Positions 1 through 11,103 of a stretch of 64,000 bases of DNA are shown one piece after another; position 1 is the stretch's first letter; every line of letters starts with the position of its first letter. Below the pieces are notes generated by a model. The model saw only the letters and a list, made by a program, of their open reading frames with translations. It made no database searches and was not told where the DNA came from. A program made the translations under genes and the position numbers. The stretch is from Asparagopsis taxiformis. Its lineage: Eukaryota; Rhodophyta; Florideophyceae; Bonnemaisoniales; Bonnemaisoniaceae. The stretch spans positions 39,887-103,886 of the forward strand of contig JALQPE010002030.1 in the NCBI GenBank assembly GCA_030407315.1, written 5' to 3'.

Positions 1-2262
1 ATTGCGCGGTGACGTGGCGTCAACCTCGGTGTTGCGCGCAGTGTTTTCAGAGGCGGAGCGTCCGCGGTCGCGGCGGAAACGGGCAACGATGGGCGCGGGT
101 AACGAGCTTTCGGGCTCCCAAGTGTCGTCGCGCGGAGAGAAGCCCTTCCAGCGTACACGGAATACGGGCGCGCCGGTGTCGTCGACACCTTCAGCCGTCA
201 ATTTGTCAATCATGAGCTCCCGCGTCCCATATCCTGCTTCAGGATTGACCTTGCGTGCGTCATCGCATACGCGTTCGTCACGTCGCGCTGCGTCGCTTGT
301 GTCCTCCGCGTCAGTCGCCCCTTCTTCGCCGCTTGGCGTAACCGGCGCGCGCGTCGCGTTGCGCGGTGCTAGGCGAATACGGTCGGAGCTGACGAGTTCG
401 GGCACGCCGTCGATTATGATTTCGTAAGTGTGCCCGCGGCAGCTTGTGACCGGGAAGGGTCCCGACACGGGATAGTCCAACTTCGAAGGGCGCGTTCCGT
501 CGTCGCGCTGCGTTCGTGTCGTCGCTCCCGCGCGAGTGTCCAGATATACTTGGTCGCCAACCTTGATGCTTTTGTTCACCGCGCGTGCGCCGCGGTCGAA
601 GTCGCGTTTGTATCTCGCTTGCGCTTTCTTCAACGCGTTCGCGGCGCGCGCGTACGCGTCGGATAGCTTCGCGAGGAACTCCATGCGGAGGAACGGCGTG
701 CTGCGAATCGTGTCGACCTGCTCTGTCCCCAGCGATACGGGGTAGCGCGTGAGCGTAAGTTCGAACGGCGACGTATTCGTCGAGCGGTGTATCACGCGGT
801 TGTATGCGTACGCCAGCGCGTCTAGGTGCTCGTCCCAATTTTTTCGCTCTTCGTCGACGTAATGGCGCAGCGTCGCGACGATGGTGCGGTTCATGCGCTC
901 GACTTGCCCGTTCGACTGCGGGTGATAGGTAGTCGTGAATATGTTACGCGTTCCCATTAGCGCGCACGTTTCCTGAAACAGCTTCGAGCGGAACTGCGGT
1001 CCGTTATCTGAAAGTAGCGTGCGCGGCGGTCCGTAAACGAAGACCCAATCTCGGCAAAACGCTTTTGCGACGGCGAGCGCGGATACGCGTCCGAGCGCGA
1101 TGAGTCGACAGAGCTTGCTGTAGCGATCGGCGATTACGAGTACGAAGCGGCGCTGGCGCGGGGTCTCGGGCAGCGGTCCCAGAATATCGATAGCGACGTC
1201 TTCGAGCGGGCGCGTAGCGGGGAATAGCTTCAGGGCGTTCGTATGGCGATATTGCGTAACGCGGTTGCGCGCGCACGCATCGCATTGTCTCACCGTGGTG
1301 TAGACGTCTACGCTCATCATCGGCCAGTAATACGCGCGTCGAATTGCGTCGTACATGCGTCGCGCGCCCGGGTGCCCTGCAGTTACCGCGTAATGGTTCG
1401 CTCGCAGAATACGTCCTTTTATCGCTTCGGGCACAACTATCTGCGTCGCGTCGTCGAGCGGAGCGGTCCTCATTAGTATCCCGTCGGGGGACAGATGGAA
1501 GCGCGAGCGCGGCGCGGTTTCGACGTCGCGTCTCGCGTTCTGGCAGAATTCGTCCGTCGCCTGTTCGCGAATCCACTCGTCAGTGGATACGGGCGGCTCG
1601 ATACACGACCGAGTTGCCAGTAGGCAGGCCAAGCTCGGGTAGTATTCTGCGTAGTCGCATAGTAGCGCAGCGTCGGTTCGGTCGCATGCGTTCGCGTGCG
1701 GTTCGACGATGTTCGCGGCGCCGAAGCAGGGTATCTCGTCCGGTATTACCGTCTCGTCGCAGCTTCGCGTGGCCATTCGCGAGAGCGCGTCGGCGATAAC
1801 GTGGCGTTTTCCCTTCTTGTACTCGACGTCGAATTCGAACTCGGCGAGTCGCAGTCGCCAGCGCGCGAGTCGTCCTTCCGCGGACGTCATGTTCAGGATC
1901 CAACGCAACGAATTATGGTCGGTGCGAACCGTGAACTTTCGTCCTTCCAAATATGCGCGTAATAGCAAAACTGCCCATACGACCGCGAGGCATTCGCGTT
2001 CCGTCGTCGAATAGTTGCGCTCCGCGTCGTTAAGCGTGCGCGACCAGTATCCGACTGGATGTAGTACGTCGTCGTCCGCGTCTAGCTGAAGTAGCGCGCA
2101 TCCGATTTGCCCTTGCGACGCGTCTGTATCGAGCACATACGGGTGTCCTTCGCGCGGTAGACGGAGGATTGGCGGAGACAACATCGCTTGTCGCAATGAT
2201 TCGAACGCGCGCGTTTGCTCCGGCGTCGGCGCGGGTAAGTTGTCTCCTGGGCCTTCTTTAGC
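1..2262 (-). CDS. Pol 3' part: RNase H - integrase - chromodomain (partial)
   Basis: This reading frame stays open from about 2262 to base 1 and continues off the window. RNase H comes first, with DTDAS near 2130, the TEREC glutamate, TDHNSLRW, and the final aspartate in HVIADALSR. An integrase HHCC finger follows (HYAVTAGHPG then CDAC). The integrase DDE triad is visible: D near 1188 (VAIDILGPLP), D near 1008 (LLSDNGPQF) and E near 899 (SNGQVERMNR). The C-terminus (about 225-90) has VFRVRWKGF, DDTWEPE and LP, a typical chromodomain that would steer integration to marked chromatin. The frame is offset from the upstream reverse transcriptase, with the switch near 2255 at the RT/RNase H hinge, so the polyprotein is joined by frameshift or is mutated. 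Confidence 0.9.
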
Positions 2263-4049
2263 AACTGCGTAAGCGGCGCCGCGACGAACGCGAATTTCTC
2301 GACGAATCGGCGGTATACGTTGCAAGTTCCTAGGAAACTTCGCAGCTGCGTCTTCGTCGTCGGGTACGTCGCATCGCGCAGCGCGTCGCACTTCGTCGTC
2401 GGTACGGAGAGCTTCCCAGGCGAAATAGTATGTCCCAGGTAGTCCACCGAGCGCTTGAAGAACTCGGTCTTCGCGAATTTCAGCGAAACGCCTGCGCGTC
2501 CGAGGATTCCCAGTATCTCGTCGACGTGGTGCACGTGCGCGTTTACGTCGGCGGAGAAGATGATTACGTCATCCAGGTAGACAAGGCAATGTTGCCACTT
2601 CACGTTCGCGAGCAAAATGTCGAGCGCGCGCTGAAACGTCGCGGGCGCGTTCGAAAGTCCGAAAGGCATGCGGCGGAAGCGGTACGTACCGACGTGCGAC
2701 GTAAACGTAGTCTTATCGCGGTCGGCGTGCGCTACTGGGATTTGCCAGTATCCCGAGTTGCAGTCCAGCGTAGTGAAAACTGTCGCGTTACCGAGCGAAT
2801 CGACGCAATCGTCCATGCGCGGAATCGGGTACGCGTCCTTCACGGTGGCGGCGTTCAAGCGGCGGTAGTCAATGCAGAAGCGGGAGGTCCCGTCCTTCTT
2901 AGGCACGACCACGACCGGGCTCGCCCATTCCGACGTAGCGGGTTCGATTACTCCAGCGCGGAGCATCTTCTCCACTTGCGTACGGATAATTTCGCGCGAC
3001 GCGTGTCCGGCGCGATACGGCGGTTGGTTCACGGGGGTCGCCCCCGGAACCAGCTCGATGCGGTGCTCCGTCGCGTGAATGGCTCCCAGCGTGCCGCTCC
3101 ACATGCGCTCATGCTTTCGTAGCATCTCGATAATTTCCGCGTGCAGGTCGTCGTCTACTCGCTCGTCGCGTAGCGTCGCGCGTAAGAGTTCTTCCCAAGG
3201 CGGCGTCGCGCTCGCAATTTCGTCGGTCTCGCGCGGGTCCGGCGGTGTCGTAACGTTGCGTCGCGTCGCGTCGTCGGGCGGTCGGTCTTGCGGGTCCGGC
3301 GCTTCCTGAGCGACTTGTAGACACCCCACGGGGTTGGGCACGGCGGTGCCTACCTTCATGCCTTTGGGCAATACTTGTAGACGAGTGCCAGCGTTGTGTA
3401 CCTGTACTCGGAAGGGTACATTCCTTCGAACCAGCGTCTCCCCGTTGGTTAAACGGAGTAGTTTCTGCGCGTAGAGGTTAGTCGCGGGAACTACGATGCA
3501 GCGCCCTTCAGCGCTCGTGGTAACGTCGATCGCTCGCGTCGCGTTCGGCGGAATCGATGTGCGGCGCGCAGCGCGAATAGGCGCGAAGCTTGTGGGTCGG
3601 GTCGTCTTCGCGGTCGGCGCGCGGCGCGGTTTCGTCGGCGTACGCGGAAGCATCGGGACGTGTTCGCCATAGCGGGTTCGCAACGCGCGCTGCGGTCCAG
3701 TGTAGATAATCTCGACTACGCGGTCGATGAAGTCCGCTCCCAAGATACATGGGACGGATAAGCGTGGCATCACCAAGAAGGTTTGGAGATGCGCTCGGGC
3801 ACCTAGAAAAACGCTAAGTCGCAGCGACGCGTTTGGCGCGAGGCGTCGTCCGTTCGCGTCGATAATCGCGCAGCGCAGCGTCGGCGGCGTAGCGTGACGC
3901 TTCCAGTCGGCGCCTAGTACGTTTTCGCGAATGAGGCTCGGGCCTGCGCCAGTATCAAGCACGGCGGTCACCGCGGTGGCCGTGCGTTGATTATACCCGA
4001 CGCGGGTCTCGAGTTTGTAGTTCGCGGTAGGGGTCTGAAACAGGACCAC
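2082..4049 (-). CDS. Pol 5' part: aspartic protease and reverse transcriptase
   Basis: The retropepsin motif AVLDTGAGPSLI (active-site DTGA) lies near residue 30. After a linker comes the reverse transcriptase, with the palm motif around IDYRRLNAATVKDAYPIPRMDD, TLDCNSGYWQIPVA, and the catalytic YLDDVIIFS box near 2560-2585. These are standard Ty3/gypsy pol features, acting in the cytoplasmic particle to cleave Gag-Pol and copy RNA to DNA. Useful coding sense ends near 2255. Past that point the frame reads arginine-rich nonsense and stops at 2082, while RNase H continues in another frame. The homologous piece in element B is interrupted by element D. Confidence 0.92.
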   Translation of the reverse strand: MVLFQTPTANYKLETRVGYNQRTATAVTAVLDTGAGPSLIRENVLGADWKRHATPPTLRCAIIDANGRRLAPNASLRLSVFLGARAHLQTFLVMPRLSVPCILGADFIDRVVEIIYTGPQRALRTRYGEHVPMLPRTPTKPRRAPTAKTTRPTSFAPIRAARRTSIPPNATRAIDVTTSAEGRCIVVPATNLYAQKLLRLTNGETLVRRNVPFRVQVHNAGTRLQVLPKGMKVGTAVPNPVGCLQVAQEAPDPQDRPPDDATRRNVTTPPDPRETDEIASATPPWEELLRATLRDERVDDDLHAEIIEMLRKHERMWSGTLGAIHATEHRIELVPGATPVNQPPYRAGHASREIIRTQVEKMLRAGVIEPATSEWASPVVVVPKKDGTSRFCIDYRRLNAATVKDAYPIPRMDDCVDSLGNATVFTTLDCNSGYWQIPVAHADRDKTTFTSHVGTYRFRRMPFGLSNAPATFQRALDILLANVKWQHCLVYLDDVIIFSADVNAHVHHVDEILGILGRAGVSLKFAKTEFFKRSVDYLGHTISPGKLSVPTTKCDALRDATYPTTKTQLRSFLGTCNVYRRFVEKFAFVAAPLTQLLKKAQETTYPRRRRSKRARSNHCDKRCCLRQSSVYRAKDTRMCSIQTRRKGKSDARYFS

Positions 4050-4141
4050 TGTTTCGGGTGGTAACGGAGGCGGTTTTTCGCGCGGTGGTTGCGTCGTCGC
4101 GCGTCGCGTATCCGTTGAGTGAGGAGGAGCCGGCCCACCCG

Positions 4142-4537
4142 CTACGGCTCCTCGTAGGCGTTTCCCGGGTCTTCTGCAAAACGAACCGAGTGGGGCGTGA
4201 GCTGCTCGCTGTCATGCGCGTCGTATTCGCGCGTCCGATCGTTTTCGCGCTCGCGCTCGCGTGCCCCCTCGTTTTCGCGCGTTCGCTCGTTGCCGTCGAC
4301 GCGCTGTCGCTCGCTCTCGTTCGCGTCGGCGTGCGCGGAGACTTCGAAGACCTGAACGTTGCGCTGCAGGTTCAGTTCTTCGGGCGTTAGGCGCGCGTGG
4401 CTATGCATTTCGCAAATCGCGGCCTGCTGCTCGGACGAGAGCAGTGGGCAATTCACCATCGGGTGCCCGAACTTCCTGCATATCAGGCATCGGAACGCTG
4501 CCGTGCGAGACGTGTCGGCCGGTGCCGTCTGCCTCAC
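4142..4537 (-). CDS. Gag nucleocapsid segment with CCHC zinc knuckle
   Basis: Near the N-terminus CLICRKFGHPMVNCP gives a CX2CX4HX4C zinc knuckle, the RNA-binding nucleocapsid signature of Gag. The rest is charged and low in complexity. The segment starts 4 bases inside the end of the capsid ORF, in another frame, so Gag of this copy is split by a frameshift. Element B has the same knuckle at 12060-12110. Confidence 0.8.
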   Translation of the reverse strand: MRQTAPADTSRTAAFRCLICRKFGHPMVNCPLLSSEQQAAICEMHSHARLTPEELNLQRNVQVFEVSAHADANESERQRVDGNERTRENEGARERERENDRTREYDAHDSEQLTPHSVRFAEDPGNAYEEP

Positions 4538-5484
4538 GATAGGCGGTGGGTAAGTCGCGCGCGGTATGTGCGCCGTGTACGGTCCCGCGCGTTCGCGTTC
4601 CCGGTCGTCGGTATGCGCAGTGCGTCGTGAGCGGTCGGCGGGGAGGCGTCGCGCGAGCGTGGCGTGCGGTAATTCGACGAAGGAGTGCCAAGCGAGGTCG
4701 GACTTCGCATGGGGCTCGGAGTCGAGAACTTCCGTTCGCGCGGAGCGTGCGGTGTCGCGGCGGAGGTTGAGACGTTTGGCGATGAGAAGCCTGATGGTGG
4801 GGTGTGCCCCACGGTCAGAGCTTGCATCATCGGTGTCTCGTCCTCGTCTACGTAGAGCGCAGGCGTTCGTCGCAGTAGCGGTCGCGCGCTCGTCGTCGGC
4901 GTCATCGCTCGGTGCGTGTCCCCGTGGCTCTGCGCCATAGAGACTAGCTCTCGAAAGGTGTATCGCCGCGGGTCACGAGACAGCGCGTCCCGCACGAGGT
5001 GTTGCGCGTAGGGGCGTAGACCATCGACGAAAATAGAAACAAGCGTTCGCTCGCTAAACGCGTCGCCGCAGCGCAGCGCTCGTCGTCGTAATCGCGTAGC
5101 GAATTGCGTTTCGGTTTCCTTCGGGTCTTGCGTTTGTTGCGCCACGTCGCGGTACGCTTGCGCAACGTCGCCTTCGCGCGCGTAGGTTAGTAAGAGCCAC
5201 TGAACGGCTTCCGCGTAGCACGTAATCGAATCGACGCCCGCGCGCGCTCCTCGGAACGTTCGTCCCACGTACGTTTGGAACGTGTCGCGCGCTTCGTCGG
5301 CAGGAAATACTTGAGAATCGGAAGCGCTGCGCCTTCGGATACGCCGGTGTCGTCGCATGCGCTCTTGAAGTACTTCAGAAACGATAGTACCGCGATTTCG
5401 CTCGGATTCCGTCAGTGCCCGTGAAATTCTCTCCTTGCATCGAATGGCGCACCATTTTCGCGGTGTTAGCCAATTCGCTCGCAA
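4534..5484 (-). CDS. Gag capsid segment
   Basis: The middle contains AVQWLLLTYA, DVAQAYRDVAQQTQDPKETE, TQFATRLRRRALRCGD and VSIFVDGLRPYAQHLV, a pattern typical of the retrotransposon gag domain (tryptophan-leucine rich helices, then a short-repeat linker). It would build the virus-like particle. The first ~60 residues are out of register with the family and probably read past a frameshift. The start of the open frame is not a reliable protein start. Confidence 0.75.
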   Translation of the reverse strand: MRANWLTPRKWCAIRCKERISRALTESERNRGTIVSEVLQERMRRHRRIRRRSASDSQVFPADEARDTFQTYVGRTFRGARAGVDSITCYAEAVQWLLLTYAREGDVAQAYRDVAQQTQDPKETETQFATRLRRRALRCGDAFSERTLVSIFVDGLRPYAQHLVRDALSRDPRRYTFRELVSMAQSHGDTHRAMTPTTSARPLLRRTPALYVDEDETPMMQALTVGHTPPSGFSSPNVSTSAATPHAPRERKFSTPSPMRSPTSLGTPSSNYRTPRSRDASPPTAHDALRIPTTGNANARDRTRRTYRARLTHRLS

Positions 5485-6188
5485 TTTGTTCGGTTAAACG
5501 CGCGGTCCGTATTACGCAAGCGATACGTGCGATACGAAAGCGCGCGCGTGAACAGCTCGTTCAACGGCTGGATCTCTACCAGCCCGGGGTGCGCGGGTCC
5601 GTCGTCGCTATTCGAGCGCGGGTGATCATCGAATGACAGGTCCTGGCGCGCCAGTTCCAGCCATCCTTCGGGATCCGCGTTACGCGCGTAGTTCGTCGGA
5701 GTCGCGCGCGCTGCGGTTCGCGTTCGGTTTTCGCGCGTAACGACGCTCGCGCGTTCGGTATTGTGCTCCTCGCGGGAGTCCATCGTAGTGACGATTAGGT
5801 TGTGGACTTGCGCCCTCATCTGAGCCGTCAATCCACGTGATTGGCCCTTGATGGCGCGGTCCACCGCAGCTCGTACTTCAGCCTGGAGCATGCATTGGAA
5901 CGTAGGGTCGTCCACTACTTGTCGAACCAAGCTCGGAAGCGTTGCGGACGGCGTAGCGTGCACGTCGGAAACGCGGAACTCGGCCTCGCGCTTCGTTGCG
6001 GCGCCATCGTCGGACGTTTGCGCGTCGTCGTCAATGCTCGCGAGCGCTTGCGTCGGTAGCGGCGGCCACGGGGAAGCGGTAGGGTCAGGGATGTGTGAAG
6101 CGACCAGTGCGTCGACTGCGTGCGTTTGCGACGCGACTGGCGGCGGTTCGGCCGGCGCGTTCGATCGCTCGCGCGTAGGGGGATCCAT
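5466..6188 (-). CDS. Gag N-terminal segment (240 codons)
   Basis: I chose the ATG at 6188 (MDPPTRERSN) because the same start and the same stop (FNRTNCERIG then stop) occur in element B at 10371-11093. The N-terminus is proline rich and disordered, with an acidic stretch and a helical segment (PSLVRQVVDDPTFQ). Upstream codons in the same frame back to 6497 are leader sequence shared by both copies. The stop is shared by both copies, so it may be native rather than a lesion, with the capsid reached by a frame change. Confidence 0.7.
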   Translation of the reverse strand: MDPPTRERSNAPAEPPPVASQTHAVDALVASHIPDPTASPWPPLPTQALASIDDDAQTSDDGAATKREAEFRVSDVHATPSATLPSLVRQVVDDPTFQCMLQAEVRAAVDRAIKGQSRGLTAQMRAQVHNLIVTTMDSREEHNTERASVVTRENRTRTAARATPTNYARNADPEGWLELARQDLSFDDHPRSNSDDGPAHPGLVEIQPLNELFTRALSYRTYRLRNTDRAFNRTNCERIG

Positions 6189-6744
6189 CGGCGCGGTCGC
6201 GTTCGATCGTCGCCTAGGGAAAAGGGAAAAAGGGATGATGGGGAAGGGAGAAAGGGGAATTCGGCGCGCGTCAAAATCTCGCGTCGGCGCGTCGAAAAAT
6301 TGGCAAGTAAAAAGGGAAGCGCTTCCCGAAAATTGTCTGCGTATCGGGCGCGCGTAGTAGGGGTGAGGGGGACGAGTTCGCTCGCAGGAGGGCTTCTTCC
6401 TCGCTCGGAACGCGCAAAGACGGGTCTCGATCGTCCGCGAACCCAATATTTTCGGCACCGCCGAACCCGCGTTAGGGTTGCGAACTAGCGCGCGCACGCG
6501 CTGCGTCGTCGATCGCGTCGTTCCGCGCTGCGAATCGTCGTAGTAGAGGTAGGGTAGTTATACAAACCAGAGAGGCTATAGCACCGCTTCCGGGATAGCG
6601 ATACGCGCGCACGCGTCAATCGCCCTCGCTGTCGCGCACGACGAACGGAGAAAGGGAAGTTAGAGTAAGCGATAGGTTTGGCGTCCCGTGTTTCCCCAAG
6701 CGGAGTTTCTGTTCTTCGCTGAGTTCGCACGTCGGTTCGCGCAA

Positions 6745-6762
6745 TTCTAGGTCGAGAGACCA
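6745..6762 (-). other. Primer-binding site of element A
   Basis: On the minus strand, TGGTCTCTCGACCTAGAA lies two bases after the LTR end CCTACA. It starts with TGG, as expected for pairing with a tRNA 3' CCA end. The same 18 nt occur beside the LTR of the unrelated element C (63297-63314) and, with one mismatch, in element B (9798-9815). Confidence 0.8.
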
Positions 6763-6764
6763 GT

Positions 6765-7574
6765 TGTAGGACCAGCCGGGATGGCGGTCACTAAGAGAGT
6801 TCTAGAATCGCTTGCCTTGTCAGGGCGTGTTGAACCGTAACGCGCTCGTGAACTTGCGTTTCGCACGTCGCTCGGTCGCGGAGGCGATCGGGTGGTACAA
6901 CGGCGGAACGCGCAGGGTCGATCGCAACACGGGATTCGCGGGCCGGCGCAAGCCGTGATCTCAGGGTGAGATCACCGAGTAAACTCGAGCTCAACACGAT
7001 CCACGCAGGGGTCGTAAATCCCTGGCCTAGCGGTAGGCGGCGCAACGCGCGGTCTCGCGGTGCGACGCAATTCGACGGTCGGTAAACGCGGCGCGCGCGC
7101 ACGTACGTCGGCGATCGTGAGCAATCCGCACGCAACGTTGTAACGCAATCGGTCCTCGCGACACGCTCAACGCTTAACTCGTAGCTGCGAAAGTGCTGAC
7201 TGTTTATTGGTAGGGTGCGAAGCCATGCGACCACTAATAGCTAACTTACTTGGGACAGGCTGTCCTTGTGTGGCCGGTCGGCGGCGGCCGCACGCTCGCA
7301 CGCAAAAAGGGAAATATTTTGGGAAAAAGACTTTCGTCATAAAAAACCCAAAAAAGGGGAAATAAAGGGAAATTCGCGGAAATTGCTACACGTGGCGCGG
7401 CTCGCGGTTTCGTGGCAACGTACGCGCGCAAGCGCTCGCATTGACGCTCCGTGACACGTAACCAAGGCGCCACGCGTACGCTCGCTTACTAAACTAACTC
7501 AAACGGATGCTTGCGGACTAACGTAAACGCGCGCGCTCGCATCGGTTCCATCGACCAACTTAAATTGCACCACA
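6765..7574 (-). repeat. 5' LTR of element A (810 bp)
   Basis: On the minus strand it begins TGTGGTGCAATTTA and ends CCTACA, giving TG...CA ends. It aligns along its length with 9005-9795. A purine-rich stretch with many GGGAAA runs (7300-7385 on plus) sits in the middle. The partner 3' LTR is off the window. Confidence 0.85.
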
Positions 7575-9004
7575 ACTATAGCCACAGGCGGAGTAAGCAA
7601 GAAGTTACTGCGATCCGCAGGATGGGAGCGAAGCGACACGATCAGGTCCGGTGGTAAACCAAGAGGCCGAAGACTCCTGATAGAGGGGCACGGGCGCCAC
7701 AGGTCGCGCGTGGAAAGGGATAATGTTGATATAGCGGGTGGAGTGCCAAGGGAAAACGCTGGATCAGCGACGAACGGGTACCGGAAGGGTGCCAAGAACT
7801 ATAGCCGAGGGAGAAGCAGCAGTGGAATGAGACGGCGAAACGCACCTTGGGAGCAAAATGACAACCAAACTTCCGGTGACTTTACAAATCGAAGAACTGG
7901 GCGATCTGCCGTAAAATAAATACTATGTTACAGCACGGTGGCTAGCCCTAAGTGAACTTCTACGGTTGTCAGTAGATAGGCGAAATACTGGTACAGTAGG
8001 GCGGTCGGAAAAACCCTAAGTGGCCGGGGTGGCCGCCGTGGTAAACCCTCTGTTAGTGTAGTGTACAACAGCTAGTGCTGGTGTACAACTTCAGTGTACC
8101 ACAGAGTCCAAGTGTACTGCGTTCAGTGATTCACTGTGGACAGGCAAAGTATCCAAAATACAATGGGAATCAAAGTTCCAAAAAATATGTTACAAATTAT
8201 TGGTGTTTCACCATGAAAGGCGGTCCACCACATGGCTTTGCACCACACTGGGCACTTAGCGCGATGGATCCCCACGGGGAATCGTGGTCGCCTCCACGCG
8301 TGGTTGCCTACACAGCGGATTCCACAACTGAGATACCGCCAGCGGCAGCGGTCGAGACCGATTGAGAAGCCCACGGGCGTTAGATCGTTTGACCGGCTGG
8401 GGGTGCCGAACCGACAGCGCTCCCAGCCGGTAGCCTTGTCCCGGTGGGCGGAAGGCTACTCCCAGTCGCCTGGCGGCGTTAAAAGAAGCGGGAAGGTGGT
8501 CTACTACCGCGGAGACGAAAAGCCCTAGGGCAATTCACGTGCACTCCCGCCGGAGGAGTCTCGCGGCGGGCAATTGGGGAAATATGTGAGCGATCCCCAA
8601 TTGGAGATCGAAATGGAGCGGTCAGTATCCAGTGTAGTGCAACGCACCTTACACGTGTGGCACTTTGGATTTGGTCCAGATCTATCCAGCGGGATCTTAC
8701 TGACAGTCTGTCCAATGCAAGTTATCTATTCAAAACATTGCAATTTATTTTAATTTAGCTATTTTTTTATTTTGGGATGTTTGGGTCTTCGTCGGCCGGC
8801 GAAGACTCCAGCAACCATATTTATACCAATGGTGTTTTTCGACCCTTGGGATTGTAAAGCACCCGGAAGTTGGCTGCTAGAGTGGTACCCACCTTTTCTG
8901 CAGATTGCACTTCGTCTGTGACTGTGGCTCATTACGCTTGGCGCGATTCTGGACCCCGATAACAACTGTTGGTTCATCAGTGCGGTGAACACGGAAGTTC
9001 TCAT
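7575..9004. other. Unassigned spacer between head-to-head elements A and B
   Basis: No convincing gene is seen. The stretch holds several short hairpins, for example ACCGGCTGGG with CCCAGCCGGT (about 8392-8432), CCCGCCG with CGGCGGG (8547-8569) and CAATTGGGG with CCCCAATTG (8571-8603). It also has AT-richer text near 8730-8830. It may be remains of another element; nothing in it is recognisable. Confidence 0.5.
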
Positions 9005-9795
9005 TGTGGTGCAATTTATGTTGCTAACGCGAACGCAGGTTGAAGCGATATCGACGAGTTGAGTCCGCGTGCATCCGCGCTGAGTTAGTTAGTAAGCGAG
9101 CGAACGCGTGGCGAACCGATTACGTGTCACGGTGCACCGGCGCGAACGCGTGCGATTGCGAGCCCGGCGCCACATGTAGCGATTTCTACGAATTTCCCTT
9201 TATTTCCCCTTTTTGGGTTTTTTATGACGAAAGTCCTTTTCCCAAATATTTCCCTTTTTGAGTGCGAGGGAGCGGACGCCGGCCGGCCACGCAAGGACAA
9301 CCTGTCCTTAGTAGTTAGCTACTAATGGTCGTTCTGCTTCGCACCTTACCAATAAACAGCCAGCATCTTCGCAGCTACGAGTTAAGCGTTTAGCGAATCG
9401 CGAGGACCGATTGCGTTGAAACGTTGCGTGCGGGTTGCACACGATCGCCGACGTTCGCGTGCGCGTTGCGCATAAACCGATCGTCGAACCGCGTCACACC
9501 GCGATAGCGCGCGTTGCGTCGCACGCCACTAGGCCAGGGATTTACGACCCCTGTGTGGATCGCGTTGCGCTCGAGTTTACTCGGTGGTCTCACCCTGAGA
9601 TCACGGCTTGCGCCGGCCCGCGAATCCCGTGTTGCGATCGTTCCCTACGCGTTCCACCTTTGTACCACCCGTTCGCCAGCGCGACCGAGCGACGCGCGAA
9701 ACGCAAGTTCAACCAGCGCGTTACGGTTCACCTCGCCCTGACACGGCTGCAATTCTAGAACTCCCTTAGCGATCGCCACCCCGGCTGGTCCTACA
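9005..9795 (+). repeat. 5' LTR of element B (791 bp)
   Basis: It begins TGTGGTGCAATTTATG and ends CCTACA, matching the inverted LTR of element A with many substitutions and small gaps. Its 3' partner should lie beyond 64000 if the nested model is right. Confidence 0.85.
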
Positions 9796-9797
9796 AC

Positions 9798-9815
9798 TTG
9801 TCTCTCGACCTAGAA
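9798..9815 (+). other. Primer-binding site of element B
   Basis: TTGTCTCTCGACCTAGAA lies two bases after the LTR. It differs from the sites of elements A and C only by T for G at position 2. Confidence 0.7.
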
Positions 9816-10370
9816 TTGCGCGAACCGACGTGCGAACTCAACGAAGGACAGAAACTCCGCTTGGGAAAACACGGGACGCCAAACCCATCGCTTACTCTAA
9901 TTTTCCCTTTTTCCGTTCGTCGTGCGCGACAGCGAGGGCGATTGACGCGTGGGCGCGTATCGCTATCCGGAAGCGGTGCTATAGCCTCTCTGGTTTGTAT
10001 AACTACCCTACCTCTACTACGACGATTCGCAGCGCGGAACGACGCGATCGACGACGCAGCGCGTGCGCGCGCTAGTTCGCAACCCTAACGCGGGTTCGGC
10101 GGTGCCGAAAATATTGGGTTCGCGGACGATCGAGACCCGTCTTTGCGCGTTCCGAGCGAGGAAGAAGCCCTCCTGCGAGCGAACTCGTCCCCCTCACCCC
10201 TACTACGCGCGCCCGATACGCAGACAATTTTCGGGAAGCGCTTCCCTTTTTACTTGCCAATTTTTCGACGCGCCGACGCGAGATTTTGACGCGCGCCGAA
10301 TTCCCCTTTCTCCCTTTCCATCATCCCGTTTTCCCTTTTCCCTAGGCGACGATCGAACGCGACCGCGCCG

Positions 10371-11093
10371 ATGGATCCCCCTACGCGCGAGCGATCGAAC
10401 GCGCCGACCGAACCGCCGCCAGTCGCGTCGCAAACGTACGCAGTCGACGCACTGGTCGCTTCACATATCCCTGACCCTACCGCTTCTCCGTGGCCGCCGC
10501 TACCGACGCAAGCGCTCGCGAGCATCGATGACGACGCGCAAACGTCCGACGATGGCGCCGCAACGAAGCGCGAGGCCGAGTTCCGCGTTTCCGACGTGCA
10601 CGCTACGCCGTCCGCAACGTTTCCGAGCTTGGTTCGACAAGTAGTGGACGACCCTACGTTCCAATGCATGCTCCAGGCTGAAGTACGAGCTGCGGTGGAC
10701 CGCGCTATCAAGGGCCAATCACGTGGATTGACGGCTCAGATGAGGGCGCAAGTCCACAACCTAATCGTCACTACGATGGACTCCCGCGAGGAGCATAATA
10801 CCGAACGCGCGAACGTCGCTATACGCGAAAACCGTACGCGAACCGCAACGCGCGTGACTCCGACGAACTACGCGCGCAACGCGGATCCCGAAGGATGGCT
10901 GGAACTGGCGCGCCAGGACCTGTCATTCGACGATCACCCGCGTTCAGATAGCGACGATGGACCCGCGCACCCCGGGCTGGTAGAGATCCAGCCGTTGAAC
11001 GAGCTGTTCACGCGCGCGCTTTCGTATCGCACGTATCGCTTGCGTAACACGGACCGCGCGTTTAACCGAACAAATTGCGAGCGAATTGGCTAA
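10371..11093 (+). pseudogene. Gag N-terminal segment of element B
   Basis: The 240-codon frame starting MDPPTRERSN and ending FNRTNCERIG corresponds residue for residue to 6188-5466 of element A, with a few replacements. It contains the same disordered N-terminus and acidic middle. The frame itself is open, but the downstream capsid part is destroyed by stops, so the gene as a whole is dead. Confidence 0.75.
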
Positions 11094-11103
11094 CACCGCG
11101 AAA

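Larger units (their letters stand above)
1..7574 (-). mobile_element. Ty3/gypsy chromovirus-type LTR retrotransposon A (5' LTR to pol; 3' end off window)
   Basis: On the minus strand the order is LTR (7574-6765), primer-binding site, gag, protease, reverse transcriptase, RNase H, integrase, chromodomain, which is the Ty3/gypsy order. The element leaves the window at base 1, so its 3' LTR and target duplication cannot be seen. It is about 90% or more alike to element B at 9005-20164, which lies head to head with it. Gag and pol are broken by frameshifts, so this copy is probably inactive. Confidence 0.93.

Noticed and set aside
2430..3122. 230-aa plus-strand open frame opposite the reverse transcriptase of A (and its counterpart 19298-20074 minus in B)
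   Set aside because: It is the antisense shadow of a GC-rich RT coding frame; the shared open frame in A and B follows from RT conservation.
6745..6762. tRNA gene fragment
   Set aside because: Only the 18-nt 3'-end complement next to an LTR is present, which is a primer-binding site; no cloverleaf can be formed.
8075..8715. Overlapping ORFs on both strands in the A/B spacer
   Set aside because: No family pattern and mutual overlap; short hairpins explain the sequence better than a gene.
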